Positions 25,634 through 34,710 of a stretch of DNA of 64,000 bases are shown piece after piece; the stretch's first letter is position 1, and each line of letters begins with the position of its first letter. The notes beneath the pieces were generated by a model. That model made no database searches, was not told the origin of the DNA, and saw only the letters and a program-made list of their open reading frames with translations. The DNA lies in the NCBI RefSeq assembly GCF_000428845.1, contig NZ_AUAS01000006.1, positions 310,001-374,000 of the forward strand. The letters run 5' to 3'. A program made the position numbers and the translations under genes. This DNA comes from Dyadobacter alkalitolerans DSM 23607. GTDB taxonomy: Bacteria > Bacteroidota > Bacteroidia > Cytophagales > Spirosomataceae.

Positions 25634-27412
25634 GTGAATCAGGAAACTAAAAGCGGCCAGATATTCGATCTTCCTACATTACGGCGCTTATATACATTTG
25701 TACGTCCGTATGAAAAGCAGTTCTATCTGCTGATTGTCATCATCTTACTCAATGCATTACTTGCACCGCTGACGCCACTGCTGATCAAATATACCATTGA
25801 CACGCCTATTGCGAACGGAGATTATGCGCAATTGACTGTCATGCTGGGCATTATGATCGTCGTAACCATTCTGCAAGGTTTCGCGCAGTTCTGGAACACT
25901 TACATGTCGGGGTGGCTGGGGCAGTATATTATTAAGGATATCAGGGTTCAGCTGTATCAGAAAATTATCGGTTTAAGGCTTAAATTTTTTGATAACACGC
26001 CCATCGGAAGGCTCGTAACCCGCACCATTTCGGATGTTGAAACGCTTTCCAACGTTTTCAGTGATGGTATGGCGGCTATTGCCGGGGACATTTTGCAGTT
26101 GGTCCTTATCATTGCGGTTATGTTTTATACCGATTGGAAATTGTCGATCATCAGCTTATCGACCATTCCATTGATGCTGATTTGTACTTACATTTTCAAG
26201 GAGAAGATCAAAGATTCTTTTAACGAGGTGCGTGCGGCTGTTTCCAACCTCAATTCCTTTGTCCAGGAACATTTGACGGGCATTGGTATCGTGCAGATTT
26301 TTAGCAGCGAAGACATTGAGTTTAAAAAGTTCAGGGAAATCAACAAGGTCCACCGCGACGCGAACATTCGGTCTATTCTTTACTATTCCATCTATTTCCC
26401 TGTTGCGGACGTTATAGCGGCTGCGGGAACGGGTCTGGTGGTTTGGTATGGCTCGAAACAGATTTTAAATGCAGAAGTAACCTTCGGGACGGTAACGGCA
26501 TTCGTCATGTTTATCAACTTGTTTTTCAGACCTATTCGCCAGCTTGCCGACCGTTTTAATACACTTCAAATGGGTATTGTGAGCACCGACAGGATCCTAA
26601 AAGTGCTTGATAGTGACGAATATACTTCCAACGAAGGCACATTTGCACCGGAATCCATCAAGGGAAATGTGACTTTCAAGGATGTCTGGTTTGCCTATAA
26701 TGAAGAAGAATATGTGTTGAAAAATATCAATTTCAGCGTCAATTCGGGGCAGACCATTGCCTTCGTGGGCGCAACTGGTGCAGGTAAGTCATCCGTTATC
26801 AACCTCTTAACGCGATTTTACGACATTAATAAAGGGAACATTTATGTGGACGGCGTGGAAGTTCATGACTATGACCTCAATGCGCTCCGGAGGCATATTG
26901 GCGTTGTTTTGCAGGATGTTTTCTTGTTTTCGGATACGATCGAAAATAACATCAGGCTGGGCGACAGCAGCATTACCCACGAAAAGATCGTTGAGGCAGC
27001 TAAACTGGTTGGCGTTCATGATTTTATTGAAAGATTACCAGGTGGTTACAGTTATAATGTAATGGAGCGCGGCGCCACGCTTTCGGTAGGGCAGCGGCAG
27101 CTGATTTCGTTTGTGCGCGCCATGGTGCATGAGCCGGAAATCATCGTGCTGGATGAGGCAACATCGTCCGTTGACAGTGAAACGGAGGAATTGATTCAAA
27201 AGGCAATTGAAAAATTAATGAAAGGCCGCACGGCTGTTGTGATTGCGCACAGGTTGTCCACAATCCAGGAAGCGGATAAGATCATTGTTGTGGATAAAGG
27301 GGAGATTGTGGAAGAAGGGAACCACGAGCAATTGCTTGAAAAAGAAGGAGTCTATGCTAACCTTTATCGCATGCAATATAAGGAAGTGTTGAAGATCGGA
27401 ACGGACTTATAA
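25634..27412 (+). CDS. ABC transporter, fused permease/ATP-binding protein (MsbA-like exporter)
   Basis: 592 residues starting with GTG at 25634. Six membrane segments occupy about residues 25-310, followed by the nucleotide-binding domain: Walker A GATGAGKSS near 378-386, Q-loop VVLQDVFLFS, signature LSVGQRQL near 482, Walker B IIVLDEATSSVD near 500, and H-loop IAHRLS. This is the type IV exporter half-transporter (MsbA/MDR type), working as a homodimer in the inner membrane. The family exports lipids, glycolipids or drugs. No partner gene is adjacent, and the PBP gene is convergent. Substrate unknown. Confidence 0.93.
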   Translation: MNQETKSGQIFDLPTLRRLYTFVRPYEKQFYLLIVIILLNALLAPLTPLLIKYTIDTPIANGDYAQLTVMLGIMIVVTILQGFAQFWNTYMSGWLGQYIIKDIRVQLYQKIIGLRLKFFDNTPIGRLVTRTISDVETLSNVFSDGMAAIAGDILQLVLIIAVMFYTDWKLSIISLSTIPLMLICTYIFKEKIKDSFNEVRAAVSNLNSFVQEHLTGIGIVQIFSSEDIEFKKFREINKVHRDANIRSILYYSIYFPVADVIAAAGTGLVVWYGSKQILNAEVTFGTVTAFVMFINLFFRPIRQLADRFNTLQMGIVSTDRILKVLDSDEYTSNEGTFAPESIKGNVTFKDVWFAYNEEEYVLKNINFSVNSGQTIAFVGATGAGKSSVINLLTRFYDINKGNIYVDGVEVHDYDLNALRRHIGVVLQDVFLFSDTIENNIRLGDSSITHEKIVEAAKLVGVHDFIERLPGGYSYNVMERGATLSVGQRQLISFVRAMVHEPEIIVLDEATSSVDSETEELIQKAIEKLMKGRTAVVIAHRLSTIQEADKIIVVDKGEIVEEGNHEQLLEKEGVYANLYRMQYKEVLKIGTDL

Positions 27413-27422
27413 AAAGAAAAGC

Positions 27423-27444
27423 CATTCCGGGTTAAACCAGAATG
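27423..27444. terminator. Weak hairpin between convergent ABC and PBP genes
   Basis: CATTCCGG (27423-27430) pairs with CCAGAATG (27437-27444) with one C-A mismatch, followed on the plus strand by a short T-run. It may serve the ABC transporter gene. Confidence 0.4.
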
Positions 27445-27471
27445 TCTTTTGAATTCAATTATTTTTCTTCC

Positions 27472-30057
27472 CTAATTTCTTCCTCCCGAATCCAGCGGAA
27501 TCGGTGGCGGGCCGATCAGGAAGTCATCTTCATCATTCCGTTTGGCTGGTGTGCTGTCACCGCCAATGCCCAGCGAATCATTCGCAGCTGGCGCCCATTG
27601 CGTCGGGCAGTTGTAATTTTTAGAGATTTTGAATGTGGGCTTAGGGAATGGTCCAGGTTCCAATGCCAGCGATTTGTCCCTGTATATTTTTTCCAAAAAG
27701 CTTCCTACGATCGGTAAGGCTGTTTTAGCGCCTTCCCCCAGATCGGTGGATCGAAAGTGGATGCTCCGGTCGTCGCCGCCAACCCAGGCGCCTACAACCA
27801 GGTCGCGCGTGATGCACATAAACCAGCCGTCTGAGTTATTGGAAGTCGTTCCGGTTTTACCGCCCAGCTCGTTACCATTACGGGTCACATCAAACTTCCA
27901 GCGAATGCTTCCCGAAGTTCCTCCTGGCTCTTCCACGCCGCCTTTCAGCATTTGAACCATTAAAAACGCAGATTCTTCGCTAATGGCCTGACGGTGTTCC
28001 GGCTGAAATTCTTCGATCACTTTTCCGTTGCTATCCTCAATTTTGGTTACCAGGATCGGCTGCGTGTAAGTTCCGTTATTGACAAAAACGCCATAAGCGG
28101 CCACCATATCATAAAGCGAAACGTCAAATGGCCCCAGCCCGATGGAAGGCAATGGTTTCAAAGGTGTGGTAATCCCCATTTTCTTGGCATAGCGGGCTAC
28201 ATTTGCAGGTCCGACCTGGTCTGTCAGTTCAGCGGTAACAGAGTTGATGGATTGTGCCAATGCCCTGCGCAATGTCATGTTCGAATAGGAGAATGTGCCC
28301 GTTGCATTCCGCGGCCTCCATTCCTTTTGCTCGCCGTCTTCCATGTATATTTTTTCAAATGGCTTGTCCACGATCTGATCACACGGTGACATATTGAATG
28401 TCGAATCGTCAATCGCCGTCGTGTACACAAATGGCTTGAATGTGGATCCGGGCTGTCTTTTGCCTTGCTTTACTGCATCGTATTTGAAATAATTGTAATC
28501 CAAACCGCCTACCCAGGCCTTAATCTGGCCTGATTGCGGGTGCATGGCCATCATTCCCGCGCGCAAAATCCGCTTATAGTATTCCAAAGAGTCCATTGAA
28601 CTCCAATACTGCTTCATTTCACCGCTGTTTTTCCAGTCATACACAGTCATAGTATCCTTTTTGTTCAGATAATATTTGATACTGTCCGGCTGGTTTGGAA
28701 AGTTGGCGGCGAGTGATTTGTATTTGCTGGTGCGTTTTACAACATTGTCCAGGAAGTCCGTAATCTCTTTTCCCTGCTCATCGCGCCATGGATTCTGGTT
28801 GCGCCAGTGATCTTCGAAAACGCGCTGCAATTGCTTCATTTTCTGCACCATAGCCTCTTCGGCTGCTTCCTGCATGCGGGAATCGATGGTGGTGTAAATC
28901 TTCAATCCATCCGTATAAAGGTCATAACCGTTTTCCTCACCCCATTTTCTCACAAAATCAACTACTGCATTCTTGAAATAATTGGCATTTCCATCGTATG
29001 GCGTCTCGAATTTCGTCTTTAACACAATCGGCAAAGCGCTGATGGAATCCGCCTGCTTGGCCGAGATATAGCCATATTTCTGCATTTGATTAATCACCAC
29101 ATTACGCCTTTCCAGCGACCGTTTCATGTTGCGGATCGGGTTATAGGTTGTCGTAGCTTTTTGTAAACCAACCAAAACGGCCGATTCCTGAATGTTAAGG
29201 CTGTCGGGTGATTTGCTGAAATAAGATTGTGCTGCTGTGTTGATGCCGTACGTATTGTTACCATAATCCACCGTGTTGAAATACATGGTGAGGATCTCTT
29301 CTTTGGTAAAATTCCTTTCGAGCTTAATGGCCGTGAGCCATTCTTTGGTCTTATAAATTAATGTACTGAAACCGGGAACTGAACCGAGCAAGCCGCGAGC
29401 GCCGGTTTTACGGGTTTTAAAAAGTTTTTTGGCTAATTGCTGTGTGATCGTGCTGCCACCTCCGCGATCTGTTGCGCCAGTAATGATGCCCACGGCCACG
29501 CTCGCCATGGCTTTGTAGTCAATCCCTGAATGTTTGTAAAAACGTACATCCTCCGTCGCAATCAATGCTTTCACAAGGTTAGGGGAGATCATTTTGGCTG
29601 TTACCGGCGTCCTGTTTTCTGTATAAAACTTGCCGATCATGACACCGTCCGAGGTGTAAATTTCGGAGGATTGAGCCACTTTCGGATTTTGAAGGTCTTC
29701 TACACTCGGCATACTTCCCATGAGCCACAGGAAGTTCGTTTCCACGCAAAAGATGTAAAGGGCAAATGTAACGAAGCCGTATACGAATGTTTTCCAGAGG
29801 ATCATTACCGGCCTGTAATAAGGCGCATTCACGTCTATGGTGTCATGCCACCATTCCCGGATTGATCTTTTCTTGTTTCGGTAGGATTGAAAATAAGCAT
29901 CGGCGCGGTTCTTACCCGTAACTAGCGAAGTTAGCTTGTATGCAACACGGTTGATGAATGTTGAAAGCTGTGCCCCAATGAATTGGAACATTGCCCTTAT
30001 TTTATTAAAAAACGATCTGATAACTTCCATCAAACGGTAAGGTTCGTAAGAATTCAA
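27472..30057 (-). CDS. Class A penicillin-binding protein (bifunctional, PBP1a-like)
   Basis: 861 residues. A cytoplasmic tail of about 85 residues and one membrane helix (WKTFVYGFVTFALYIFCVETNFLWLMG) precede the GT51 transglycosylase domain. That domain has EDVRFYKHSGID (catalytic Glu) and GGSTITQQLAKKLF. The transpeptidase domain has the SxxK motif with Ser538 (GSTFKPF), SxN as SIN, and KTGT (GKTGTTSNNSDGW). It polymerises and cross-links peptidoglycan in the periplasm. Met10 (30030) is an alternative start. A proline-rich C-terminal tail of about 40 residues follows the transpeptidase. Single gene. Confidence 0.95.
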   Translation of the reverse strand: MNSYEPYRLMEVIRSFFNKIRAMFQFIGAQLSTFINRVAYKLTSLVTGKNRADAYFQSYRNKKRSIREWWHDTIDVNAPYYRPVMILWKTFVYGFVTFALYIFCVETNFLWLMGSMPSVEDLQNPKVAQSSEIYTSDGVMIGKFYTENRTPVTAKMISPNLVKALIATEDVRFYKHSGIDYKAMASVAVGIITGATDRGGGSTITQQLAKKLFKTRKTGARGLLGSVPGFSTLIYKTKEWLTAIKLERNFTKEEILTMYFNTVDYGNNTYGINTAAQSYFSKSPDSLNIQESAVLVGLQKATTTYNPIRNMKRSLERRNVVINQMQKYGYISAKQADSISALPIVLKTKFETPYDGNANYFKNAVVDFVRKWGEENGYDLYTDGLKIYTTIDSRMQEAAEEAMVQKMKQLQRVFEDHWRNQNPWRDEQGKEITDFLDNVVKRTSKYKSLAANFPNQPDSIKYYLNKKDTMTVYDWKNSGEMKQYWSSMDSLEYYKRILRAGMMAMHPQSGQIKAWVGGLDYNYFKYDAVKQGKRQPGSTFKPFVYTTAIDDSTFNMSPCDQIVDKPFEKIYMEDGEQKEWRPRNATGTFSYSNMTLRRALAQSINSVTAELTDQVGPANVARYAKKMGITTPLKPLPSIGLGPFDVSLYDMVAAYGVFVNNGTYTQPILVTKIEDSNGKVIEEFQPEHRQAISEESAFLMVQMLKGGVEEPGGTSGSIRWKFDVTRNGNELGGKTGTTSNNSDGWFMCITRDLVVGAWVGGDDRSIHFRSTDLGEGAKTALPIVGSFLEKIYRDKSLALEPGPFPKPTFKISKNYNCPTQWAPAANDSLGIGGDSTPAKRNDEDDFLIGPPPIPLDSGGRN

Positions 30058-30064
30058 AGATAAG

Positions 30065-30102
30065 AAAAGCCGGACATTTTTGAGTTCGTCCGGCTTTTTA
30101 TG
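30065..30102 (-). terminator. Terminator of the msrB gene
   Basis: Arms 30065-30075 and 30088-30098 (AAAAGCCGGAC with GTCCGGCTTTT) form an 11-bp stem with a 12-nt loop, T-rich on both strands. It lies just past the msrB stop at 30113 and before the start of the PBP gene. Confidence 0.85.
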
Positions 30103-30112
30103 AACTATTTGA

Positions 30113-30505
30113 TCAGGCTTTGTTGAACTTCAACGCCGCACCATTCATGCAATATCTGAGACCTGTTGGTTTGGGTCCGTCATTAAAAACGTGACCAAGA
30201 TGCCCGCCGCAGGTCCTGCAAACGACTTCTGTGCGGATCATGCCGTGACCCCGGTCCACTATTTCTTCCACATTGCCCGATGAGATCGGCTGGAAGAAAC
30301 TCGGCCATCCCGAACCGGATTCATATTTCGTCTCCGAGCTGAACAACGGTGTGCCGCAGGCAGCGCATACATAGGTGCCTTCTTCTTTATTGTCATTATA
30401 TGGGTGTGAAAAAGGCCTTTCTGTTCCTTTTTCAAAGAGCACGAAGCATTGTTGTCCGGTCAGCTCTTTTTGCCATTCTTCTTTTGTTTTTTCTACTTCT
30501 CTCAT
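30113..30505 (-). CDS. msrB: Peptide-methionine (R)-S-oxide reductase
   Basis: 130 residues from the ATG at 30505 (an ATG at 30529 would add 8). The structural zinc is bound by two C-x-x-C pairs (CAAC and CRTC). The catalytic Cys lies in RYCMNGAAL near the C-terminus, and the [18 protein letters not shown] segment is present. The protein reduces methionine R-sulfoxide in damaged proteins using thioredoxin. No signal peptide, so cytoplasmic. Own terminator. Confidence 0.95.
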   Translation of the reverse strand: MREVEKTKEEWQKELTGQQCFVLFEKGTERPFSHPYNDNKEEGTYVCAACGTPLFSSETKYESGSGWPSFFQPISSGNVEEIVDRGHGMIRTEVVCRTCGGHLGHVFNDGPKPTGLRYCMNGAALKFNKA

Positions 30506-30578
30506 TTCAATTTGTGTTTTAAAGATCATAGCATCAATAGAAATTGGGCCATATCAATATTAAACGCGCAAGGCGTAT

Positions 30579-32126
30579 TTATCGTTTGCTAAAAATGCGT
30601 CTTATCCACGAATCTTCTGGTGGCCAGCATTGATTTTGTGATTCGGGCGGGCGGCGGAAAAGTCCTGCCGAAATCCCAAAATACAAGTTAAAGGATTTTG
30701 GATTGCCAATATTCAGTAATCCCGTTAAATGATCCGTTCCTAGCCACAAAGGACCGATGCGGCCGGCGAGGCCGATTGCTGGCGATCTGTAACGGTTCAT
30801 CAATGTTAAAGGAACGGAAATTTCATACCATTTATGCTCATAGCGCGGTGTTACCGAAATAGCAGATTCGGCTTTCATGCCAAATGCACTTTGAGGAATC
30901 AGATTTTGAACCCATAACCCGCTTACGTAAACCCGCGGCTGCACATGATAATCAACACTTGCCTGAAAAGCCGTTGGCAACACCGACTTAAAATTAGGTG
31001 CCAGCGGCGCTCCACCGTCCAGAGAACTGTTGATCGCATTGAAAATCCCCTCGGAACCTTCCAGCTTCTGGAACGAATTGTAACGAAGTTCCTTGTTGGT
31101 TGTATGAATTTCCTGCTGCAGAACATAAGCTGGATTTTTGAAATGAACCCGGCCAATGTCTGTTAGCGAAACGGCTACGCGATACAGATATTTGTTTTTG
31201 GATGCGTCACGCTTTCTTTCGCCTTTTTCCGTGTATGAAAATTTGTTGATATCCGGCCTGTATTCATAAACGGCACCGAGGTCAAAACCCCAGCCGCTTC
31301 CCGGAGGCGCGCCGCCTATCAGCCATGCTGGTGAAGGTTTTATATTTTGAAAACCCTCATCACGGGTTATCCCGTAACGCATATTAATTTCTTCCACGCG
31401 AATAAACTGGCGTTTGTTCTCCCAGGTTTCGTCCGGCTGAATGTCATATGAAGAATTGTCAATGATCGCATGCGCATTATAAAGCCCGATCAGCCTTTTC
31501 ACTGTAAATCCGACTTTCAAAAAATCCGTTTCATTATCAAACACCGTCCCGCCAAGCGTGAACGCAACTTCCCCCATCCCATTCAAATGCAGCCTGCCCG
31601 ATTGGTTGTCGAAGAAAGGGCCTTGCAATTCTTCCAGCTGGGTGGTTTTAGTGATCAGTCTGGCAAGCGGCTCCGTCACGCCGGATGTGTTCAGCATGTA
31701 TCTTACCCGCGTTGAAATGCCTACGCCGATCTTTCCTTTGAACAAATTAAACATTACAGAAGGCAGTCGGGTATCTCCACCGGCGTTCAGATATTTCTGA
31801 TTTCCATTCAATTTTTCCCCCAGATAGGAACGCGGAAACTGTAAAACACCTCTTTCGTTACGGTATTCGTCGGAGACAGTGTTGGTAACCAGGTTCAAAA
31901 ACGAGTAGGGCGCTTCGTATCTGACGTGATTGTTGGCCGTGTAAAACTGAGTGCCGACTACATTGACATGGAAGCTGTAACGACTGTCTGCAACAAAGGC
32001 CGGATTGTGATATAATGCATTGGTTCCAGCATAGTTACCCATTGCAACACCTGGCAAATGCTGGGCTTTGGCAGCCTGCGCCAATCCCAGAATAAGTGCA
32101 ATTGCAGGTAAACTATATTTAAACAT
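30579..32126 (-). CDS. DUF5723 outer-membrane protein
   Basis: 515 residues from the ATG at 32126, which gives a good signal peptide (MFKYSLPAIALILGLAQAAKAQ); the frame upstream to 32195 lacks signal character. The mature protein begins GVAMGNYAGTNALYHNPAFVADSRY, the pattern of DUF5723 proteins, which are predicted FadL/PorV-like outer-membrane beta-barrels specific to Bacteroidota. It continues with alternating amphipathic strands and many aromatic residues. Function unknown; possible roles are hydrophobic-compound transport or T9SS support. Single gene. Confidence 0.82.
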   Translation of the reverse strand: MFKYSLPAIALILGLAQAAKAQHLPGVAMGNYAGTNALYHNPAFVADSRYSFHVNVVGTQFYTANNHVRYEAPYSFLNLVTNTVSDEYRNERGVLQFPRSYLGEKLNGNQKYLNAGGDTRLPSVMFNLFKGKIGVGISTRVRYMLNTSGVTEPLARLITKTTQLEELQGPFFDNQSGRLHLNGMGEVAFTLGGTVFDNETDFLKVGFTVKRLIGLYNAHAIIDNSSYDIQPDETWENKRQFIRVEEINMRYGITRDEGFQNIKPSPAWLIGGAPPGSGWGFDLGAVYEYRPDINKFSYTEKGERKRDASKNKYLYRVAVSLTDIGRVHFKNPAYVLQQEIHTTNKELRYNSFQKLEGSEGIFNAINSSLDGGAPLAPNFKSVLPTAFQASVDYHVQPRVYVSGLWVQNLIPQSAFGMKAESAISVTPRYEHKWYEISVPLTLMNRYRSPAIGLAGRIGPLWLGTDHLTGLLNIGNPKSFNLYFGISAGLFRRPPESQNQCWPPEDSWIRRIFSKR

Positions 32127-32360
32127 ATTATTAAGAAGACGTTGATGCGGGGCCAATTCGCTTGCAAAGAAAGGCCTAACTGCACGGACTTGCAACCAAT
32201 GTTTATTGATTGGAAAAATAATGTTTGCATTAAACGAAAGGCATGAATTTAATATTTAGCATAACCTCGTATTTATCAGTTTATTTGTTTGTTAGTTGAA
32301 AGATTGACCATATATTGTTTTGTAAACAACTGATATATACTTATTCAAATTTTGTATTGT

Positions 32361-33791
32361 ATGAATTTTTCATTTTCTAATTATCAAAGCGAAAATTTCT
32401 TCGATGAAATGTTCACAGCTGATGGGGAGATAAGGCCGGGTTACGAACATTTAAAGAACAAATTTGAAAACCTCACACACGACGACCTTACCAACCGCCA
32501 GCTGGCTACCGAACGTGCATTGCTTTCGATGGGAATAACTTTCAATGTCTATTCCGAAGGTGAAGGAACTGAGCGGATCATGCCCATAGATATTATCCCG
32601 CGCGTGCTTTCGAATGCAGAATGGGAATGGCTCGAAACCGGTCTGAAACAGCGCATTAAGGCATTGAACATGTTCATTGACGATGTTTATAATGAACAGA
32701 ATATCCTGAACGACGGCGTTGTGCCGAGAGAGCTTATCGAATCCAGTAAATGCTTTTTGAAACCTTGTATCGGCCTGAAACCGCCAAAAGGAATCTGGTG
32801 CCACATTACCGGCACCGATCTCATCAAAGGCGATGACGGGACATTTATGGTTTTGGAAGATAACTTGCGTTGTCCTTCCGGTGTTTCTTATATGCTGGAA
32901 AACAGGGAGTTGTCTAAGCAAATTTTCCCGGACGTGCTGGCCAGGACTGGCGTAAGGCCGGTTTCGGATTATCCTACCCGGTTGCTGCAAATGTTACAGC
33001 ATCTGGCCGACCGTCCTAATCCGACAGTAGCTGTGCTTACGCCCGGAATCTATAACTCAGCTTATTTCGAACATTCTTATCTGGCGCAGCAAATGGGCGT
33101 CGAGCTGGTGGATGCGCGTGACCTGGTGGTTTCGGATGGATATGTAAAGATGCGGACGACCAACGGACTGCAAATCGTAGACGTAATTTACCGCCGGATT
33201 GACGACACTTTCCTGGATCCCGAATCATTTTATGCCGATTCTCTGATTGGAATTCCTGGGATTTTTGAGGTTTATAAAAAAGGCCGTGTAGCATTAGCGA
33301 ACGCGCCGGGAACTGGTGTGGCCGATGATAAGGTTGTGTATGCGTACGTTCCGCGTATCATCAAGTATTATTTGGGAGAAGAGGCTATCATTCCTAATGT
33401 GAAAACCTACATCTGCGGGGAGCAGGAAGATTTCGATTATGTGCTCGAAAATATTTCTCAGCTCGTGGTGAAGGAAGCTAATGAAGCAGGAGGTTATGGT
33501 ATGCTCATCGGCCCCAAAGCAACGGAAGAAGAACACGAGCTGTTCAGGCAAAAAATACGTGATAACCCGAGGAACTACATTGCGCAGCCCACGATTTCAT
33601 TATCTCGTGTGCCTTGCATGGTAGACGGACATGCGGAAGGCCGGCACGTGGATCTGCGCCCATACATATTATATGGTGACGATATCAGTGTTATCCCGGG
33701 TGGTTTGACGCGGGTAGCCTTGCGTAAAGGTTCTTTGGTCGTAAATTCGTCACAAGGCGGAGGAGGCAAGGATACTTGGGTGTTGTATTAA
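32361..33791 (+). CDS. Circularly permuted type-2 ATP-grasp protein (DUF404/DUF407)
   Basis: 476 residues from the ATG at 32361 (TTG at 32352 also possible). Landmarks of the family are IMPIDIIPRVLSNAEWEWLETGLKQRIKALNMFIDDVYNEQ in the N-terminal half, GIWCHITGTDLIKGDDGTFMVLEDNLRCPSGVSYMLENR with the acidic residues that bind Mg-ATP, VVKEANEAGGYGMLIG with the phosphate-binding loop, and HVDLRPYILYGD near the end. These enzymes are predicted to form amide bonds or attach amino acids. The usual partners, an alpha-E domain protein and a transglutaminase, are missing; an esterase gene follows after 116 bp. Confidence 0.88.
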   Translation: MNFSFSNYQSENFFDEMFTADGEIRPGYEHLKNKFENLTHDDLTNRQLATERALLSMGITFNVYSEGEGTERIMPIDIIPRVLSNAEWEWLETGLKQRIKALNMFIDDVYNEQNILNDGVVPRELIESSKCFLKPCIGLKPPKGIWCHITGTDLIKGDDGTFMVLEDNLRCPSGVSYMLENRELSKQIFPDVLARTGVRPVSDYPTRLLQMLQHLADRPNPTVAVLTPGIYNSAYFEHSYLAQQMGVELVDARDLVVSDGYVKMRTTNGLQIVDVIYRRIDDTFLDPESFYADSLIGIPGIFEVYKKGRVALANAPGTGVADDKVVYAYVPRIIKYYLGEEAIIPNVKTYICGEQEDFDYVLENISQLVVKEANEAGGYGMLIGPKATEEEHELFRQKIRDNPRNYIAQPTISLSRVPCMVDGHAEGRHVDLRPYILYGDDISVIPGGLTRVALRKGSLVVNSSQGGGGKDTWVLY

Positions 33792-33794
33792 TTT

Positions 33795-33827
33795 ATCATT
33801 AACAGTTGCTGGCAGGCTGTTAATGAT
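33795..33827 (+). terminator. 11-bp perfect inverted repeat between ATP-grasp and esterase genes
   Basis: Arms 33795-33805 and 33817-33827 (ATCATTAACAG with CTGTTAATGAT) are perfectly complementary with an 11-nt loop. It begins 4 bp after the ATP-grasp stop. There is no strong T-run, so it may be a partial terminator, an mRNA-stabilising hairpin, or an operator for the downstream gene. Confidence 0.5.
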
Positions 33828-33907
33828 GCTGGTTTATTTATTCTTTAAACCAAAATTGTTGACTGCCTGATTTTATCAATATATAAAGCAACTTAAATGA
33901 TAGAACA

Positions 33908-34639
33908 ATGCAACGTGAAGTAACCGGTTGGTATAGTCCGGCGCTGAATGAGAATATGGATATTGCAGTCTACGGACATTATGGAATAGCCTTGTTGATG
34001 ATTCCCACGGCAGCTTCGGATTATTTGGAATATGAACAAAATGGACTGATAGAGAGCATTGCACCTTTTATTGATGCAGGAAAAGTAAAAGTTTATTGCA
34101 TTAACAGTATCAATTCGGAAAGCTGGATGAACCCCTATATGCATGGCTACGATAAGGCCGTGCGGCACCAGCTGTTTAATGATTATGTAATCAAAGAAGT
34201 GATCCCTTTTATCAAGGATACTTCGAGCCAGGACAACGAAATCATAACAGTAGGCGCGTCTTTTGGTGCAATGCATGCCGCTAACCTGTTTTTCAAGCAT
34301 CCGGATTACATCCACGGCATCATAGCCATGAGCGGATGTTACGATCTGAGCCAGTATACAGACGGTTATTACGATGATAATGTGTATTTCAATTCTCCAG
34401 TGCATTATCTGCCGCAATTGAAAGCCGAGTGGCATCTTTCGATGTATCGCGATAGCCGCCACATCCACTTCGTCACAGGTTCAGGTGCATATGAGGTTCC
34501 CGAATATTCCAGGGCCATCTCATCGATCCTGACTTCAAAGAATGTTCCGCACGAGCTGGACATCTGGGGACCCGATATGCCGCATGAATGGTGGGTCTGG
34601 AAAAGAATGCTTCCTTACTATTTGGAAACGAGATTTTGA
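33908..34639 (+). CDS. Alpha/beta-hydrolase esterase (COG4947-like)
   Basis: 243 residues, cytoplasmic. The nucleophile elbow is G-A-S-F-G (TVGASFGAMHAANLFF), and the C-terminal GPDMPHEWWVWKRMLPYYL holds the likely catalytic His. The start REVTGWYSPALNENMDIAVYGHYG matches the COG4947 esterase group, which is often encoded with circularly permuted ATP-grasp proteins (recalled). Together they may form and then hydrolyse or transfer an acyl or peptide group. Separated from the ATP-grasp gene by 116 bp that include a hairpin, but in the same direction. Confidence 0.8.
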   Translation: MQREVTGWYSPALNENMDIAVYGHYGIALLMIPTAASDYLEYEQNGLIESIAPFIDAGKVKVYCINSINSESWMNPYMHGYDKAVRHQLFNDYVIKEVIPFIKDTSSQDNEIITVGASFGAMHAANLFFKHPDYIHGIIAMSGCYDLSQYTDGYYDDNVYFNSPVHYLPQLKAEWHLSMYRDSRHIHFVTGSGAYEVPEYSRAISSILTSKNVPHELDIWGPDMPHEWWVWKRMLPYYLETRF

Positions 34640-34644
34640 GATAT

Positions 34645-34682
34645 AAAAAAAGGAAATGCTGAATCCGGCATTTCCTTTTTTT
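34645..34682. terminator. Bidirectional terminator between esterase and pheS
   Basis: Arms 34649-34659 and 34668-34678 (AAAGGAAATGC with GCATTTCCTTT) form an 11-bp stem around an 8-nt loop, with A-run before and T-run after. It serves the convergent esterase and pheS genes. Confidence 0.9.
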
Positions 34683-34710
34683 GTCTGCTATATCCTAAGT
34701 CTTATGGCCA

